Source of the DNA: Poa pratensis
Taxonomy: Eukaryota > Streptophyta > Magnoliopsida > Poales > Poaceae
Assembly (NCBI GenBank): GCA_947311845.1
Contig: CAMZMU010000111.1
Coordinates: 13,832,006-13,896,005, forward strand
Direction: 5' to 3'
Length of the DNA stretch: 64,000 nucleotides
Part shown: one piece after another, positions 1-10,996 of the stretch
Layout of the letters: the number at the start of each line of letters is the position of its first letter
Position numbering within the stretch: the first letter of the stretch is position 1
Made by a program: the position numbers and the translations under genes
Notes under the pieces: generated by a model
What the model was told of the DNA's origin: nothing
Database searches by the model: none
Seen by the model: the letters and a program-made list of their open reading frames with translations, nothing else

Positions 1-10
1 GTGTCGCCTG

Positions 11-126
11 GATCGGCGAGTTGCTGTTTGCTGACATGGCCGGCGAGTTGCCGTTTGCAGATGAGATCGGCGGGTTGCCGTTTGCTGGTGTGATCGGCGA
101 TTTGCCGTTTGCTGTTGGGACCGGCG
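11..126. repeat. 27-bp minisatellite, about 4.3 units
   Basis: Four and a bit direct units of 27 bp, each beginning GATCGGCG or a close variant and containing TTGCCGTTTGC. The unit length is a multiple of three, but the window edge cuts the context and no gene can be assigned. Confidence 0.75.
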
Positions 127-640
127 AAACTTCGAGTCCAGCGCTATTCTTTCCCACAGACGGCGCCACTTGACGAGGGGTAGACTCATCAAGACCCATG
201 GTTAAGGTCCCTAGGTTATGAATATGGGGGAGAGAACGTGGTAAGCTGGAAGTATCGTCGGCTGACAAGCAGGGCAAAGATTTTACCCAGGTTCAGGGCC
301 CTCGTGTGGAGGTAACACCTCTACGTCCTGCCTGTCTGTTATTGCTTTGTGAATATGATGGTTACAAGGGTCCCGGCGAGATGTCGATCTCGCTAGGGTT
401 TGTGGCTCTGGTGGTTCGTTGTCTGGTTCGATGGCCCTCCCAGTCCTTAAATAATAGGTTGGGTCTCGGGTGTTCGTAACCGACTCGATTTACAAGTAAG
501 GAAACTCTAAACCGACTATTGTTTCGCCAAACTTGGAGGATACTCCATCTTCGTGGGCCTCCCTTCATGGGCTTCATGTAGGTTCTGATAGTTGGGCCTA
601 GTCGATACGTGCACCAGGTACCCTCATGGTAGGTATCCGA
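127..640. other. Unclassified TE-like sequence
   Basis: No convincing coding exon. The wording (a long GC-balanced segment with 'acctctacgtcctgcctg'-type text) resembles non-coding parts of Triticeae transposons, but I cannot assign a superfamily. Confidence 0.3.
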
Positions 641-1058
641 TAGGCATACCCATGCCAGACATGATTGATGAAGACTTCTCCAAATACTCCCCCATACTCC
701 ATTATGGGAGAGCCTCGCTAAGCTCCGTCTTCATGTATCCATTGCAAGTTTCAATCAAATGATATCATCCGATATGGATCATATTGAACTTGTACTTCAT
801 AATCTTCTCTCTCTTCACAAAGATGATGTCTTGAATCCTTCAAGACATACTTGCAACATGCTCAACTCTACACATGACCATTCTTCATATAAACCCTTGA
901 ATAGAGCATTGATCATCATGTAATCTTCTAGAGTCCAACACATGAACTCCAATCTTTTCCTATGGACAAGATCTACAAGTATATCTCAATGCAAACATTA
1001 GTCCATAAGGATTGTCATTAATTACCAAAACCACACATGGGGGCACCATGCACTTTTA
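641..1058 (-). mobile_element. LTR fragment, same family as the solo LTR at 27531-29759
   Basis: Read on the minus strand, this matches the first ~400 bp of the solo LTR at 27531. Shared text runs from the LTR start (TGAAAGTGCATG, here with one substitution in the terminal TG) through the 'gaaggattcaagacatcatc' stretch. The match decays toward 641. It is a truncated relic without a visible partner LTR or TSD. Confidence 0.8.
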
Positions 1059-1264
1059 GATGTGAGATCCTGGACTCCGAGGTTAAGCGTGCTTGACCCG
1101 GAGCAATCCAACGATAGGTGACCGACCGGGAACTCTTTCCCGGTGCCCAGGAGTAAGGACAAAGTGCGCAGAAAAGACCGGTGTTAATCTGTGGGGCTAG
1201 TCTAGAGATGCTTGAGAGCTGACAGAGGTGACAGGCCCGGTCTAGGGGTGGATGGAGTGTTACA
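1059..1264 (+). mobile_element. Cassandra-like TRIM LTR fragment with 5S-rRNA-like module
   Basis: Positions 1074-1095 read CTCCGAGGTTAAGCGTGCTTG, almost the internal A/C-box promoter of plant 5S rRNA. A degenerate GGTGACC...GGGAA follows, as in the 3' half of 5S rRNA. Cassandra TRIM retrotransposons are known to carry such a 5S-derived segment in their LTRs. The stretch ends in TGTTACA, a plausible LTR end. No second LTR or primer site is seen, so it is a fragment and not a functional 5S gene. Confidence 0.6.
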
Positions 1265-1750
1265 TCCCCATCGGGCCAACGTGTACACCGTGCTAGGGTA
1301 AGATAATATTATCTTTAGATGACTGACACATAGACTGCGGATGCATTTCATTATGCCCGTGGCCATCCTCTTAAATCATCAAATTTATCAAGCAATTTTG
1401 GAGGTAAATTCACGTAGGCATGGCCTGTCCTCGCCATCGTCGGGTTGCTTTCACCGCCGATCTCTCCTTGTACCGCGCCATGTAACTTCACCTAGTATGA
1501 AATCTCGAGCTTGTAATGATGCTACACCGGAGTTTATCCTTGAGGCCATTCTGATGACGCTACCTTTTTTTTTTCAACGTCAGGTAAGCCTTGAAAAAAA
1601 AAAAACAAGCCTTGTAAAACCCACTTGAGCAAAGCTCGGTGAAGCCCAACCCGCCAGAGCGACCGATAAAACCCCAAACCCGCCACGAACGAACGAGAGG
1701 ATAAGCCCCCCGCACCCGCACACAATCGACGCCACTTTCGCGGCCTCGCC
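1265..1750 (+). promoter_or_regulatory. Probable upstream region and 5' leader of the SET-domain gene
   Basis: Non-coding. Positions ~1640-1750 turn C-rich as is common in grass 5' leaders and contain a weak TATA-like GATAAAA near 1665. The promoter assignment rests only on position before the ATG at 1751. Confidence 0.35.
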
Positions 1751-4700
1751 ATGGCCACCTCCACCATTCTCCGCCCACAATTCCTGCCGCCGTCGCACCC
1801 GCGCGCACCCCGCGGGCTCCGTCCTTATCCCTCCCCCTCCCGCTTCACCGTCCGCGCCACCGCGTCAGCTCCGGCGCAGCGCGAGGCCGAGGCGGGTGTC
1901 CCATGGGGCTGCGAGATCGAGTCCCTGGAGAGCGCGGCGTCGCTGGAGCGGTGGCTCACCGCTTCCGGACTCCCCGAGCAGCGACTGGCCCTCGAGAAGG
2001 TGGACGTAGGCGAGCGCGGCCTCGTTGCCCTCAAGAACGTCCGCAATGGAGAGAAGCTGCTCTTCGTGCCCCCGTCCCTCGTCATCACCGCCGATTCGGT
2101 AAAAAATGATACTACCTCCGATCCTGGGCACAACTTTGTCTAGATACACATGTATCTAGTCTAAATACTTAACTAGATACATATGAATTTAGACAAAGCT
2201 ATGCCCACTAATATGGATCGGAGGGAGTACTATTATCTCCCTCGTCAGATCACCACCCGTTGAAGGAATTCAGTTGTGCTATATGTTGCAATGCCAATTT
2301 TCTCAGTTAGTGTGTTTCCTGTGCTCGTGTGTAGGAATGGGGCAACCGTGAGGTTGGGGATGTGATGAAGAGGTACTCTGTGCCGGACTGGCCGCTTCTC
2401 GCTACCTACCTGATAAGCGAAGCCAGTTTGGAGGGTTCGTCGAGGTGGAGCAGCTACATCGACGCATTGCCTAGGCAGCCTTACTCGCTTCTCTACTGGT
2501 ATTGCCCGAAGGCTACCGTTGGCACGCCGCCCATGGGATAGGATTAGTGGTTTTTTTGAGATAGCATTCTCAATCTTGTACAGCCTTTGTTTGTCATTGC
2601 AGGACACGCACAGAGATAGATGCGTACTTGGTGGCTTCTCCAATCAGGGAACGTGCAATTTCAAGGATCAGTGATGTGATTGGGACGTAAGTTTGTCGGT
2701 CTGTTCTTGTACCACTCATTTATCAAACGAAGTTTCCTCCTCTGTTGGTGACCTCACTGGAATTATGCCTTATGGTTTTGGCAGATACAACGACCTTCGA
2801 GATCGAATATTTTCTAAACATCCAGATTTGTTCCCCAAGGAGGTATGATTCGCAAACGTTGCTACATTATTTGTTCAAACTTATGAAGACAAGAGGGGGT
2901 TTGGAAGACTATTCTTGTTATTGACATTTGCATTCACCCGCGCTCCATTTTATTGCAAGTCAAATAAATATATGGCGCTTCCATCAACCAATTTTGTCGG
3001 GAGTTTGTCGCAACACCATTCCACCCTATTTCTATACACATTGCATAAATTCGATTATTTAAGCTTTCCGGACATGGTATGACTAAAGAATGCTGATGGT
3101 ATTTAGCTGTTTGGATTTCACTATTAAAACAAAGCAAGAAAGTGGTTACTTTAACAAATATATGGTCTGATGATACCAAATATGTGAATTTTGTCATACA
3201 TCGATTCTTGATTTTTGTGCTTATACTTTCTTAATTTAGGTATATAGCATGGATAACTTTAGATGGTCCTTCGGCATTCTCTTTTCACGTCTGGTAAGAG
3301 AGAGTTATGAAGCTACTAAATATGATGCAAGCCTTGCTTTACACCATTTTCTTATCTACTAGTCCTTTTCATTACGTGTATGAATGCTTTTGCTTGCTGT
3401 TGCTGTCATTTCCGCTAATATGAATGTGCACACTTCACTTGACTATTTGTAGGTTCGTTTAGAATCAATGGATGGAAGGGTTGCACTAGTTCCTTGGGCA
3501 GATATGCTTAACCATAGCCCTGAGGTATTGCATTCTGTATTTTACAAAATCCTCATCAATATTCAATATAATTTTGTAAGCTGTTGCAAGTCCCACAGTT
3601 CTTTTTACAAAGAATCATTGTCGATATTGTACCGAATTCCTTAAGAACCAGACGCCCTACATTTTTCCCTGTGTGCTATCATTTCCTAAATCTTCCTGAA
3701 GTGTAATTGTTATATATTTTTCTTAGCAAAATCGTCTTTCCAGGTAGATGCGTTCTTGGATTATGATAAGTCATCTAAAGGAATAGTCTTCACTACTGAC
3801 CGTTCATATCAACCAGGTGAGCAGGTAACATGTTCATTTGTTCTTTAACCCTGGTATATGTATTTTCCATACTGAATTACTTAACAAGAGGTCATTAGTC
3901 CTTTTCTTCTATTGGTGATTGTCACGTTCATGAATTAAGGTTGATCAAAATATGTACCAATGCTAGTTTTCACAAGGCCATGCTGCATATTCTTTTGGTG
4001 TTACAGAACTGGTAATTTTAGTTGAAATCTTCATCTAGCATGTCGGGCACCCTTTATTGTAGTAGCAAGAGACTGGTATTGTAAGTATTGAATCATCTGG
4101 AGTCTTGTACAGGCTCTGTCCACTAGAGCTCTGCATCCATACACTTTATCCATTGTCTGCTCTATACTTCTTTTATTTGGATCGAAGTGTAGTTAGATGA
4201 GATATGTTTACCACGACCTTATCACTTTCTGTATGTGTTACTCCTGGGGCCAATTGGTCTTATTCAATGTAGTATACTAATTTAGCTGTTTTTTTAATGA
4301 GAAATTGTTATCAGTTAACTTGCCCATTTATTTAACCTCTTCAGGTGTTTATATCCTATGGGAAGAAATCCAGTGGTGAGCTGTTGCTTTCATACGGTTT
4401 TGTTCCAAAAGAGGGAACAAACCCAAATGATTCAGTTGACTTCTTGGTGTCTCTTAACAAGTCTGATGAGTGCTACAACGAGAAATTACAGGCACTAAGG
4501 AGACATGGTTTGTCAGAGTAAGTGCTCTTATCCTTATGGTCTGTTACTCGGTAGAGTAAGACAAAACATCTACTTAGTTTCTTTGCGGAATTTCTTATAT
4601 TTCTATTATTTTGTCAAGGCTAGAGAAGTTTTTCTAAATGCTGCATCCTTATTCCGTCACTAAAACGAGAATTCATTAGACTGGGTATTTCTTGGCATGT

Positions 4701-6200
4701 TCTTGTTATTACTCCGCGATGGTATCAAGAATAAAATACAACAAATAGAATTTTGTTTATTTATCAGGTTTGTAACACATTTATCGAGAAGAAACTTCTT
4801 AATCAATTTTCACCGATAAAAAAAAGAGATTGAGGTGCTATCACTTGTGTCGGTGGTGTTGATTTCTCGGGGCGTTTTGGTGTTCGCATCCATGTTGGTT
4901 CAGTTTTTCATTATCCCCCTAATAAAATGGTAAAGTTCCTGCTCATGTTTCGAAAAAAATATTTCGTAGATGTACATCCATTAGGAAGAGAAAATTAGAA
5001 AATTCTCCTAGTATGTGCATCGTGAGATGCACATAGCCATTCTATTATCTTGTGCCAAAAGGCCAAAGAAAATGGTGTCAGGAACCGAAAAACTGCTAAA
5101 GTATTACGTAGCCTGTTATGCAAATGGAACATAACCGGGACATGAATCCCACAACTAATTCCAACTCTTGTTCATTGTTAGTATCACCTTCTTATCTTTG
5201 AGATAACCTTTTAAGTTCTCTGGGAAAATACCACCAGTTCAGTATTATGTGCAACACTGTTTTCATTTTATTAACATGCTTTGTATATTTCTGAATCAAA
5301 ATTATTATATACTTGGTACTCCTATTGACTAAAGAGGACCTGTTCACCCTTAATAGGTCCGAAATTTTCCCCTTGAGGGTCACAGGGTGGCCAGTTGAGC
5401 TGATGGCTTATGCCTTCCTCGTGGTCAGCCCTCCTGATATGATCCAACGCTTTGAGGAGGTTAGTACTGTTATTTTGCATCGATCATTCAAAACTTTGCA
5501 GATAAAGTGCTAGAACAAGGCTGGTCAACAGAGCATGCTTATGTTACCTATCCCTGCAGATGGCTGTTGCTGCATCCAATAAAGGTTCGTCCAAGCCTGC
5601 AGTTAATTATCCTGAGCTGGACGAGGAGGCTCTTCAGTTTATCTTGGACTGCTGTGAATCGAGTATAAAAAAATATACGAGGTATTTAGAGGTGAGATCT
5701 TTTCTATACCTTGCAGAACTCACCAGTGAATTTCTCATGTGATTTGAAGGCCGCGCCATTCCTACTAATTTTGTGACGAATGCTTCCTACTAGTTTTGTG
5801 ACCAATTCTTTATCAGGATATGCAAACCATGCTCATTCAACACTAAAATTATTTCGTTGATATGTCAGTAAGTCAACAAATAATATTTCAGGGCGCCAAG
5901 GGTTCTCCAGAAGTTTCCATCAGTTCAAAGCAAGCCACCAGGACCTTGCTGGTAAAACAGTTAGCCAGAGATCTGTGCATCAGTGAACGGAGAATCCTGT
6001 ATCGTTCGCAATACGTAAGTCAGCAGACCTCTTGCAGCTGCTTGCTTTTCTCTGCGCGTCATGTGGTTATCCATCGGCGTCTCACATTTCCTCCCTTTGA
6101 TCTGGCACAGATACTGCGTAGGAGGTTGAGGGACATGAGGGCGGGTGGTGAACTTAAAGCTCTCTCACTATTCAATGGGCTCAGAAATCTCTTCAAGTAA
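1751..6200 (+). CDS. Plastid SET-domain protein methyltransferase (Rubisco LSMT-like family), 12 exons, 493 aa
   Basis: SAM-dependent lysine methyltransferase of the plant LSMT/SETD3 type. It resembles the Arabidopsis 'Rubisco methyltransferase family' protein At5g14260, whose substrate I do not assign. Exons: 1751-2098, 2335-2498, 2603-2686, 2785-2842, 3240-3293, 3453-3524, 3744-3824, 4345-4517, 5357-5459, 5560-5691, 5892-6014, 6111-6200. All introns are GT-AG and the sum is 1482 bp with no frameshift. Residues 1-~45 are rich in S/P/R and poor in acidic residues, fitting a chloroplast transit peptide. The SET core shows PWADMLNH (exon 6), GEQVFISYG (exon 7-8) and LLLSYGF. The C-terminal Rubisco-LSMT substrate-binding domain (exons 9-12) ends in RRRLRDMRAGGELKALSLF. 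A Stowaway MITE sits in intron 1. The gene appears intact. Confidence 0.9.
2112..2227. mobile_element. Stowaway MITE in intron 1 of the SET-domain gene
   Basis: Inverted ends CTACCTCCGATCC and GGATCGGAGGGAG flanked by TA on both sides (2110-2111, 2228-2229), typical of Stowaway (Tc1/Mariner-type) MITEs. One substitution in the left terminus. Confidence 0.85.
4830..4970 (+). other. Possible LINE/SINE 3' tail in intron 8
   Basis: A GT-rich stretch with AATAAAATGG and an A-run near 4956-4963 looks like the 3' end of a non-LTR retroposon. No ORF or clear TSD. Weak call. Confidence 0.25.
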
Positions 6201-6936
6201 ACGGACCTCGCCTGAAGGACTTTAGAGAGCAATGCTTGGTTTCTCTAGTGACTTGGTAAGTTTGTTTTTAATCTGTGGGCACTTTGAATCACCTTGGTCG
6301 TCGAATGCTATGTTTCTCACTGAACACAACATGCTGCAGTTTCACTTCCACCTCATGCTGTTGGTGAGCTCCGGTGTTCGCCTCCCAAAGGCATGTTGCG
6401 ATATCAGGCTAAAATCTTCTCCGGAGTTGCAACCTGAAGACTAGAAAAGGCCTACAAAAGGGTTGCAGGGCAACCAAAAATTGTTGCGATTGTTTAAACA
6501 TCCCAGAGCTTGACATACATACATGTTATCTGGCGGGCTGCCACGCATGTGTTTTTGTTGGGCATCTCGAATTGTTCATAAATCGTAAGCCCACAATGTA
6601 CACCCACAGTTATTCTATACGATTAGCGGGTGGCTGGAGCATTTTGGTCGGTGCTATCTTTCTCCCCTCACACCCTTAGCTGCATTCTACCATGCGGCAG
6701 AGCACGTTCCAACCGTACGTGCTTCTCAGTGGCGGTAAGAGCATGAACAATGGTAGCAGACGTAATGGTGCGCGGGACACTGTTATTTTGTGCCAGTTAC
6801 TCAGACACGTGGTGCCAATTTAATATCGACCAATTTATCTTATCAAATCGTCATACCCAAAGTAATATTTTGAGCAGGGAGAACATACGCAAAGTGGTCT
6901 TTCGTGAAGAAACGTTAAATCTGTCTTAAGAACTAA
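6201..6936. other. 3' flank of SET-domain gene, no gene seen
   Basis: Probable 3' UTR followed by intergenic sequence. Short ORFs have no recognisable domain. Confidence 0.4.
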
Positions 6937-7226
6937 GGGCCTGTTTGGTTATAGCCATACTTTGCCACACTTCATCCATGGCAAGATGTGTCAGCAGCAA
7001 AAACGTGGCTAAGAAATTTGATACCACAAGGGTGCCAAAAGTGAGCAATTTTTTCTACTTCCTCCGGTCCGTAAAAACAGTCGTGAGAAGACCTCCAGCG
7101 CTTTTTCCGGAACGGATGGAGTATGATAAATGGGCCATAAAGTGCGGGGTGTCTAAAAACATGCCGACAAAAATGTGTCTGCCAAAGCTTTGGCGTGGAA
7201 AATAGTGGCAGGCAACCAAACAGCCC
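6937..7226. mobile_element. PIF/Harbinger (Tourist-like) MITE
   Basis: Inverted termini GGGCCTGTTTGGTT and AACCAAACAGCCC flanked by TAA on both sides (6934-6936, 7227-7229). A 3-bp TWA duplication is the Tourist signature. A 64-bp Stowaway-like insert lies inside. Confidence 0.75.
7058..7121. mobile_element. Very short Stowaway-like element nested in the Tourist-like MITE
   Basis: Ends CTTCCTCCGGTCCG and CCGGAACGGATGGAG are imperfect inverted repeats with TA on each side (7056-7057, 7122-7123). At 64 bp it is unusually short, so it may be an internally deleted copy. Confidence 0.6.
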
Positions 7227-7229
7227 TAA

Positions 7230-7395
7230 TACTTCTAAATTACTTCTAAATATAAAATGTTTTAGCCTTTTTCTGTATTCGCATGTATCAATATGTATCT
7301 AGACACATTCTAATGTGTATGTTCACTCACTTTAGTATGCATCTAGTCAACATGTGAAACACCTAAAACATCTTATATTTAGGATCAGAGGGAGT
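7230..7395. mobile_element. Degraded Stowaway MITE
   Basis: TAAATATAAAATGTTTTAG and CTAAAACATCTTATATTTA are inverted arms. The right end retains GGATCAGAGGGAG plus TA, while the left terminal motif is eroded. Confidence 0.65.
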
Positions 7396-7790
7396 AGTAT
7401 TCATGTCTAATCTATTCTGAAAAGTGCGACTTCGGTTTGGTGAATTGTAGTTCTGTAGATTTTTGAAAACGTGCTAACTTACCGCTTACTTCGAATTAGT
7501 AAAACCATTTAACAATTTATTTCATCATTTCTCAGATGAATTAGAATTAGCAAAACCTTTTAATAACTTATTTCATGATTTCTCATGCAAGTTAGAATCA
7601 GCAAAATCAATTTGTTCCACTATTTCCATATAACTAAATTCGTTTAAAATACACTCACCTCCAGATGATGGCGGCTAAGCAGTGCAAGGTGCAAAATGGA
7701 AAGGAACAAGACTGACGAGATGTCAAAGTTTTAACACAGGGATGGCTGCTACAGAGCGTTGACCTGCACTTCTCTGACCCAGGAGTCCAG
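7396..7790. promoter_or_regulatory. Left flank of the MULE, probable ancestral CslE upstream region
   Basis: No coding signal. It contains an imperfect tandem duplication of about 61 bp (7494-7610, units starting GAATTAG). It ends with GGAGTCCAG (7782-7790), the left copy of the MULE target site. Joined to 31124 it would have lain directly upstream of the CslE ATG before the MULE inserted. Confidence 0.55.
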
Positions 7791-8107
7791 GGCAAAATGG
7801 ACACGTTTGACCATGTGGCGAAACTATTTCACAGAATGAATGTTCGGCGAAACTATTTCCCAGAGCTAACCATTTTGAGTAGCGCCCCACAATCAGGCGC
7901 TATACTCTACATGGTAGCGCCTTCCCATCAGGCGCTACACATCCTGCCAGCGTGGCGGTTGCGGGGCCCACTTTTGGTAGTATAGCGCCGATCACAAGGC
8001 GCTATGGTGCTGTCATGTAGCGCCTTGCAATCAGGCGCTACTCATCTGGCAGTGTTAAGTCGCGCGACGGCGCCCTCCCCAACCCTAGCGCTCACTCCAC
8101 CCGACCC
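7791..8107 (+). repeat. MULE left terminal inverted repeat
   Basis: About 317 bp, matching the inverse of 30854-31123 with few substitutions and one ~50-bp segment absent on the right. It contains four palindromic units TAGCGCC-(N8-9)-GGCGCTA near 7880, 7916, 7982 and 8018. Confidence 0.9.
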
Positions 8108-8465
8108 GATACAGCCCACAGAGACGGCGGCTGGCGGCTGCTCACTCCCCCCTCTCAAATCCTCTCTTAAATTCCCCAAATCTGAAGTTTTCTTCCGTGG
8201 AATTTGTCCCCCTAGTTTCTAGAGGTAATCTATCTCATTTCCTTATGTTTTGACCCATTGGAATCTTTTATTTTGGTAGATTTATGTCCAAATCGTGGAA
8301 ACCCTAGAAAATCGAAATTGACCCCAAAGATGCATGTGCTAGGTGTTGGTGCATTGTCCAATTTGTGGCTTCTATGTTGCCCATGAAGCATTTGGTTAGG
8401 GGTAGGGTTCTTGTTAAGTTAGTAGTGATTGAATTAGCTTTATATGGTGTTGTCATTATTTTAGG

Positions 8466-10441
8466 ATGGCAAGAATTGTTCATGTTCATCATGTGGACAA
8501 GGATGCCTTCTTGAAAGGAAATATTGAACCGGACCCGGATGAGGTGGGCTTGGTGTTTGAGCATAGTCCTACCTATGCCGAGGTTTTGAAAAGAGTGAGG
8601 ATTGAATTGAATTGGTTGGACACAAGTGATGTTGTAGAGTTGGAGGAAGACATGTGGACAAGGATGCCTTCTTGAAAGGAAATATTGAACCGGACCCGGA
8701 TGAGGTGGGCTTGGTGTTTGAGCATAGTCCTACCTATGCCGAGGTTTTGAAAAGAGTGAGGATTGAATTGAATTGGTTGGACACAAGTGATGTTGTAGAG
8801 CTGGAGGGAAGACATAATGCGGGTCACAGAGTGCACCTCCGTTGGAAGTTTTTGCGTATCAACTCCGAACTACATTGGGTTGTATACAAGGAGACCGTGG
8901 CTGAATCACTAGACAAGTCTACTGAGTTATTTGCCACTTGATGCTCGTGTGAACTTGGACTTGAACCGATGTGACTCCCCATTTGATGGTAGTAGTCAAC
9001 CACTCATGAACCAAGATGAAGTGATGGAGCCTACTTTGACCCAACATGAAGTAAGAAAAAGTTTGAGCCCCACTAGAATTGATGACTATTGGGATGATGA
9101 GTACGAGGCCGATGATCATGGGGTCGATCTCCACGACAACCATGTTGGAGATTTGGACACATATAATGAGCAAGAGACCATGGAGCATGACATTCCTTAT
9201 TCTCGTTGCTATGCATCGGACTCGGATGACGATGGCCCCGATGAAGAAGTTGATGAGGAGGGGTTCACCGCCAAGGAGGCCGAAGCTTACGAGAAGGTAT
9301 TGGGCAGGATCATCGGATCCCGTTGTTTCGTGATATTAGTCTCGCCGATGAAGCCACAGTTGACGGTGGCAAGGGTGTAGTGCTCGGAGCAAGGCCAACT
9401 TCTTACCGGGATATGAATCATGAGGACAATGGGATATCTCCCGGTTTGTAGTTTGCAACCTTGTTGGAATTTAAGATATGGATAAGGGAGTTCTCGGTTA
9501 AGTATCATCGTCCGTTTAAGGTGGTTCACTCGGACAAGAAGAAGCGTTACACGGTAAAGTGCTTGGAGAAAGGATGCCCGTGGATCGTGCGTGCAACACC
9601 ACTAAAAAAAGGGCCCGAATGGCACATATCTAGTTGTGTATCAACTCACATGTGCCGAGGCAAGAAGGTCGATGGCAAGAATGTGAAGCCAGACCACCGA
9701 CAACTCACCTCCAATTTCATCGCTTATAGGCTTTCCAACTCCATCTCGTCACTTCCAACAATGAGCATTAAGAGCGTCATGGAACTTGTGGAATCCCTAT
9801 TTCACTACAAGGTCAAGTACGGGAAGGCATGGAAGGCAAAGCAAGCGGCCTTCAAGATGTTGTACGGTGACTGGGAGGAAGCATACAACCGAATCCCTAG
9901 GTTGTTGGGAGCCATGGCCGCCACTAACCCGGGAATGGTTCATGTGGTCGAGCCGTATGGGCAAAAAACAAGGAGTTACAACGGAAAGGTTGTCCGAGTA
10001 TTTGGCCGTGCATTTTGGGCATTTGAGCAATGTGTGAGTGCATTTGAACATTGTAGGCCGGTCATCGCTGTCGATGGCACCTTTTTGACCGGTCCATACA
10101 AGGGCACTCTATTGGTTGCAATAGGAAATGATGCCAACAACCGTTTGGTGCCATTGGCTTTTGCTTTGGTTGAGGCGGAGAACAACGATAACTGGGTGTG
10201 GTTCTTTCATCTTTTGAGAACCAAAGTATTACCGTCTGAAAGGGAAATTTGTGTAATCTCGGATCGACATCAAGGAATTCTCAACGCAGTGGACATTGTC
10301 ATTCCCGGGCATGCTCCATTGCACCATCGATGGTGCATGAGGCATTTTTGTTCCAACTTCTATAGGGCATGTGGGAGCAAGGAGTTGTCCGATGATCTTC
10401 AAGATTGTTGTCTCACTTTCACCGATCGTGCTACACTCTGA
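8466..10441 (+). pseudogene. MURA-type MULE transposase, broken
   Basis: Encodes parts of a MuDR/MURA transposase. The N-terminal region starts at 8466; 8931-9380 is an acidic linker. The frame from 9461 holds the MuDR DNA-binding domain (VHSDKKKRYTVKCLEKGCPW, WHISSCVSTHMC) and the MULE catalytic domain (AVDGTFLTGPYKG, SDRHQGI, HRWCMRHFC). Damage: a 161-bp tandem duplication near 8490-8811 shifts frame, the linker and core are in different frames or separated by stops around 9380-9460, and the protein stops after FTDRATL at 10441, losing the C-terminal catalytic and zinc-knuckle parts usual in the family. Not expected to be active. Confidence 0.85.
8490..8811 (+). repeat. 161-bp tandem duplication inside the MULE transposase
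   Basis: CATGTGGACAAGGATGCC occurs at 8490 and 8651, followed by essentially identical sequence for one period. 161 is not a multiple of three, so the duplication itself causes a frameshift. Confidence 0.9.
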
Positions 10442-10996
10442 CTTAGCATTTTCCAGCTCCCTCGCGTCGCTGGGCTCTTTGGCTCTCTCGGGTCGAAATA
10501 TGACAGGAGGTGTAGCGCCTTGCCATGAGGCGCTACACATGCGAACTGTGCTAAATTCGAAATGATTTAGACATTGAGGGAAATAATAAACAGCAATGAT
10601 GAAATGTACAAAACACACAGAATCATGTTCCTCCGCATTCCGAATCCTGGAATAGTTGGCCTCCATGCAAGATTTGCTTGTGTCACTAATTAATTTGTTC
10701 GGCTGTGCTCTCTGGAAGTCAGGCGCCACATGAGCATAGCGCCCTTCAGTGAGGCGCTACACACTTACGAATATTACTACAAGCCTTGACAGCAACCACG
10801 AGTTGACAGTTTTGATTCACAATAACAGCAACAACAAATATAAGTTCATCAGCAAATATAAGTTCAACAACAACAGCAATATACGTTCGTACGCGACATT
10901 ACTACAAGTCCAATTCCAGTCCGTTACAAACATGACAACAAGTACGACATCGCGTTACAAGTTCAACATGATGTCAAAGGCCACAAGTGCGGCCTC
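10442..10996. other. Spacer between the two convergent MULE genes with TIR-like palindromes
   Basis: No coding signal. Two copies of the palindromic TIR motif (TAGCGCC...GGCGCTA) occur at ~10511-10533 and ~10737-10759. A CAA/AAC-rich low-complexity stretch follows (10800-10950). Confidence 0.6.

Noticed and set aside
1059..1140. Functional 5S rRNA gene
   Set aside because: Only the promoter-like core and a degenerate 3' part match; the 5' third of 5S is missing, so it is a transposon-borne module.
7870..8042. CRISPR-like array
   Set aside because: Palindromes are irregularly spaced, lie in a eukaryotic MULE TIR and have no unique spacers of uniform length.
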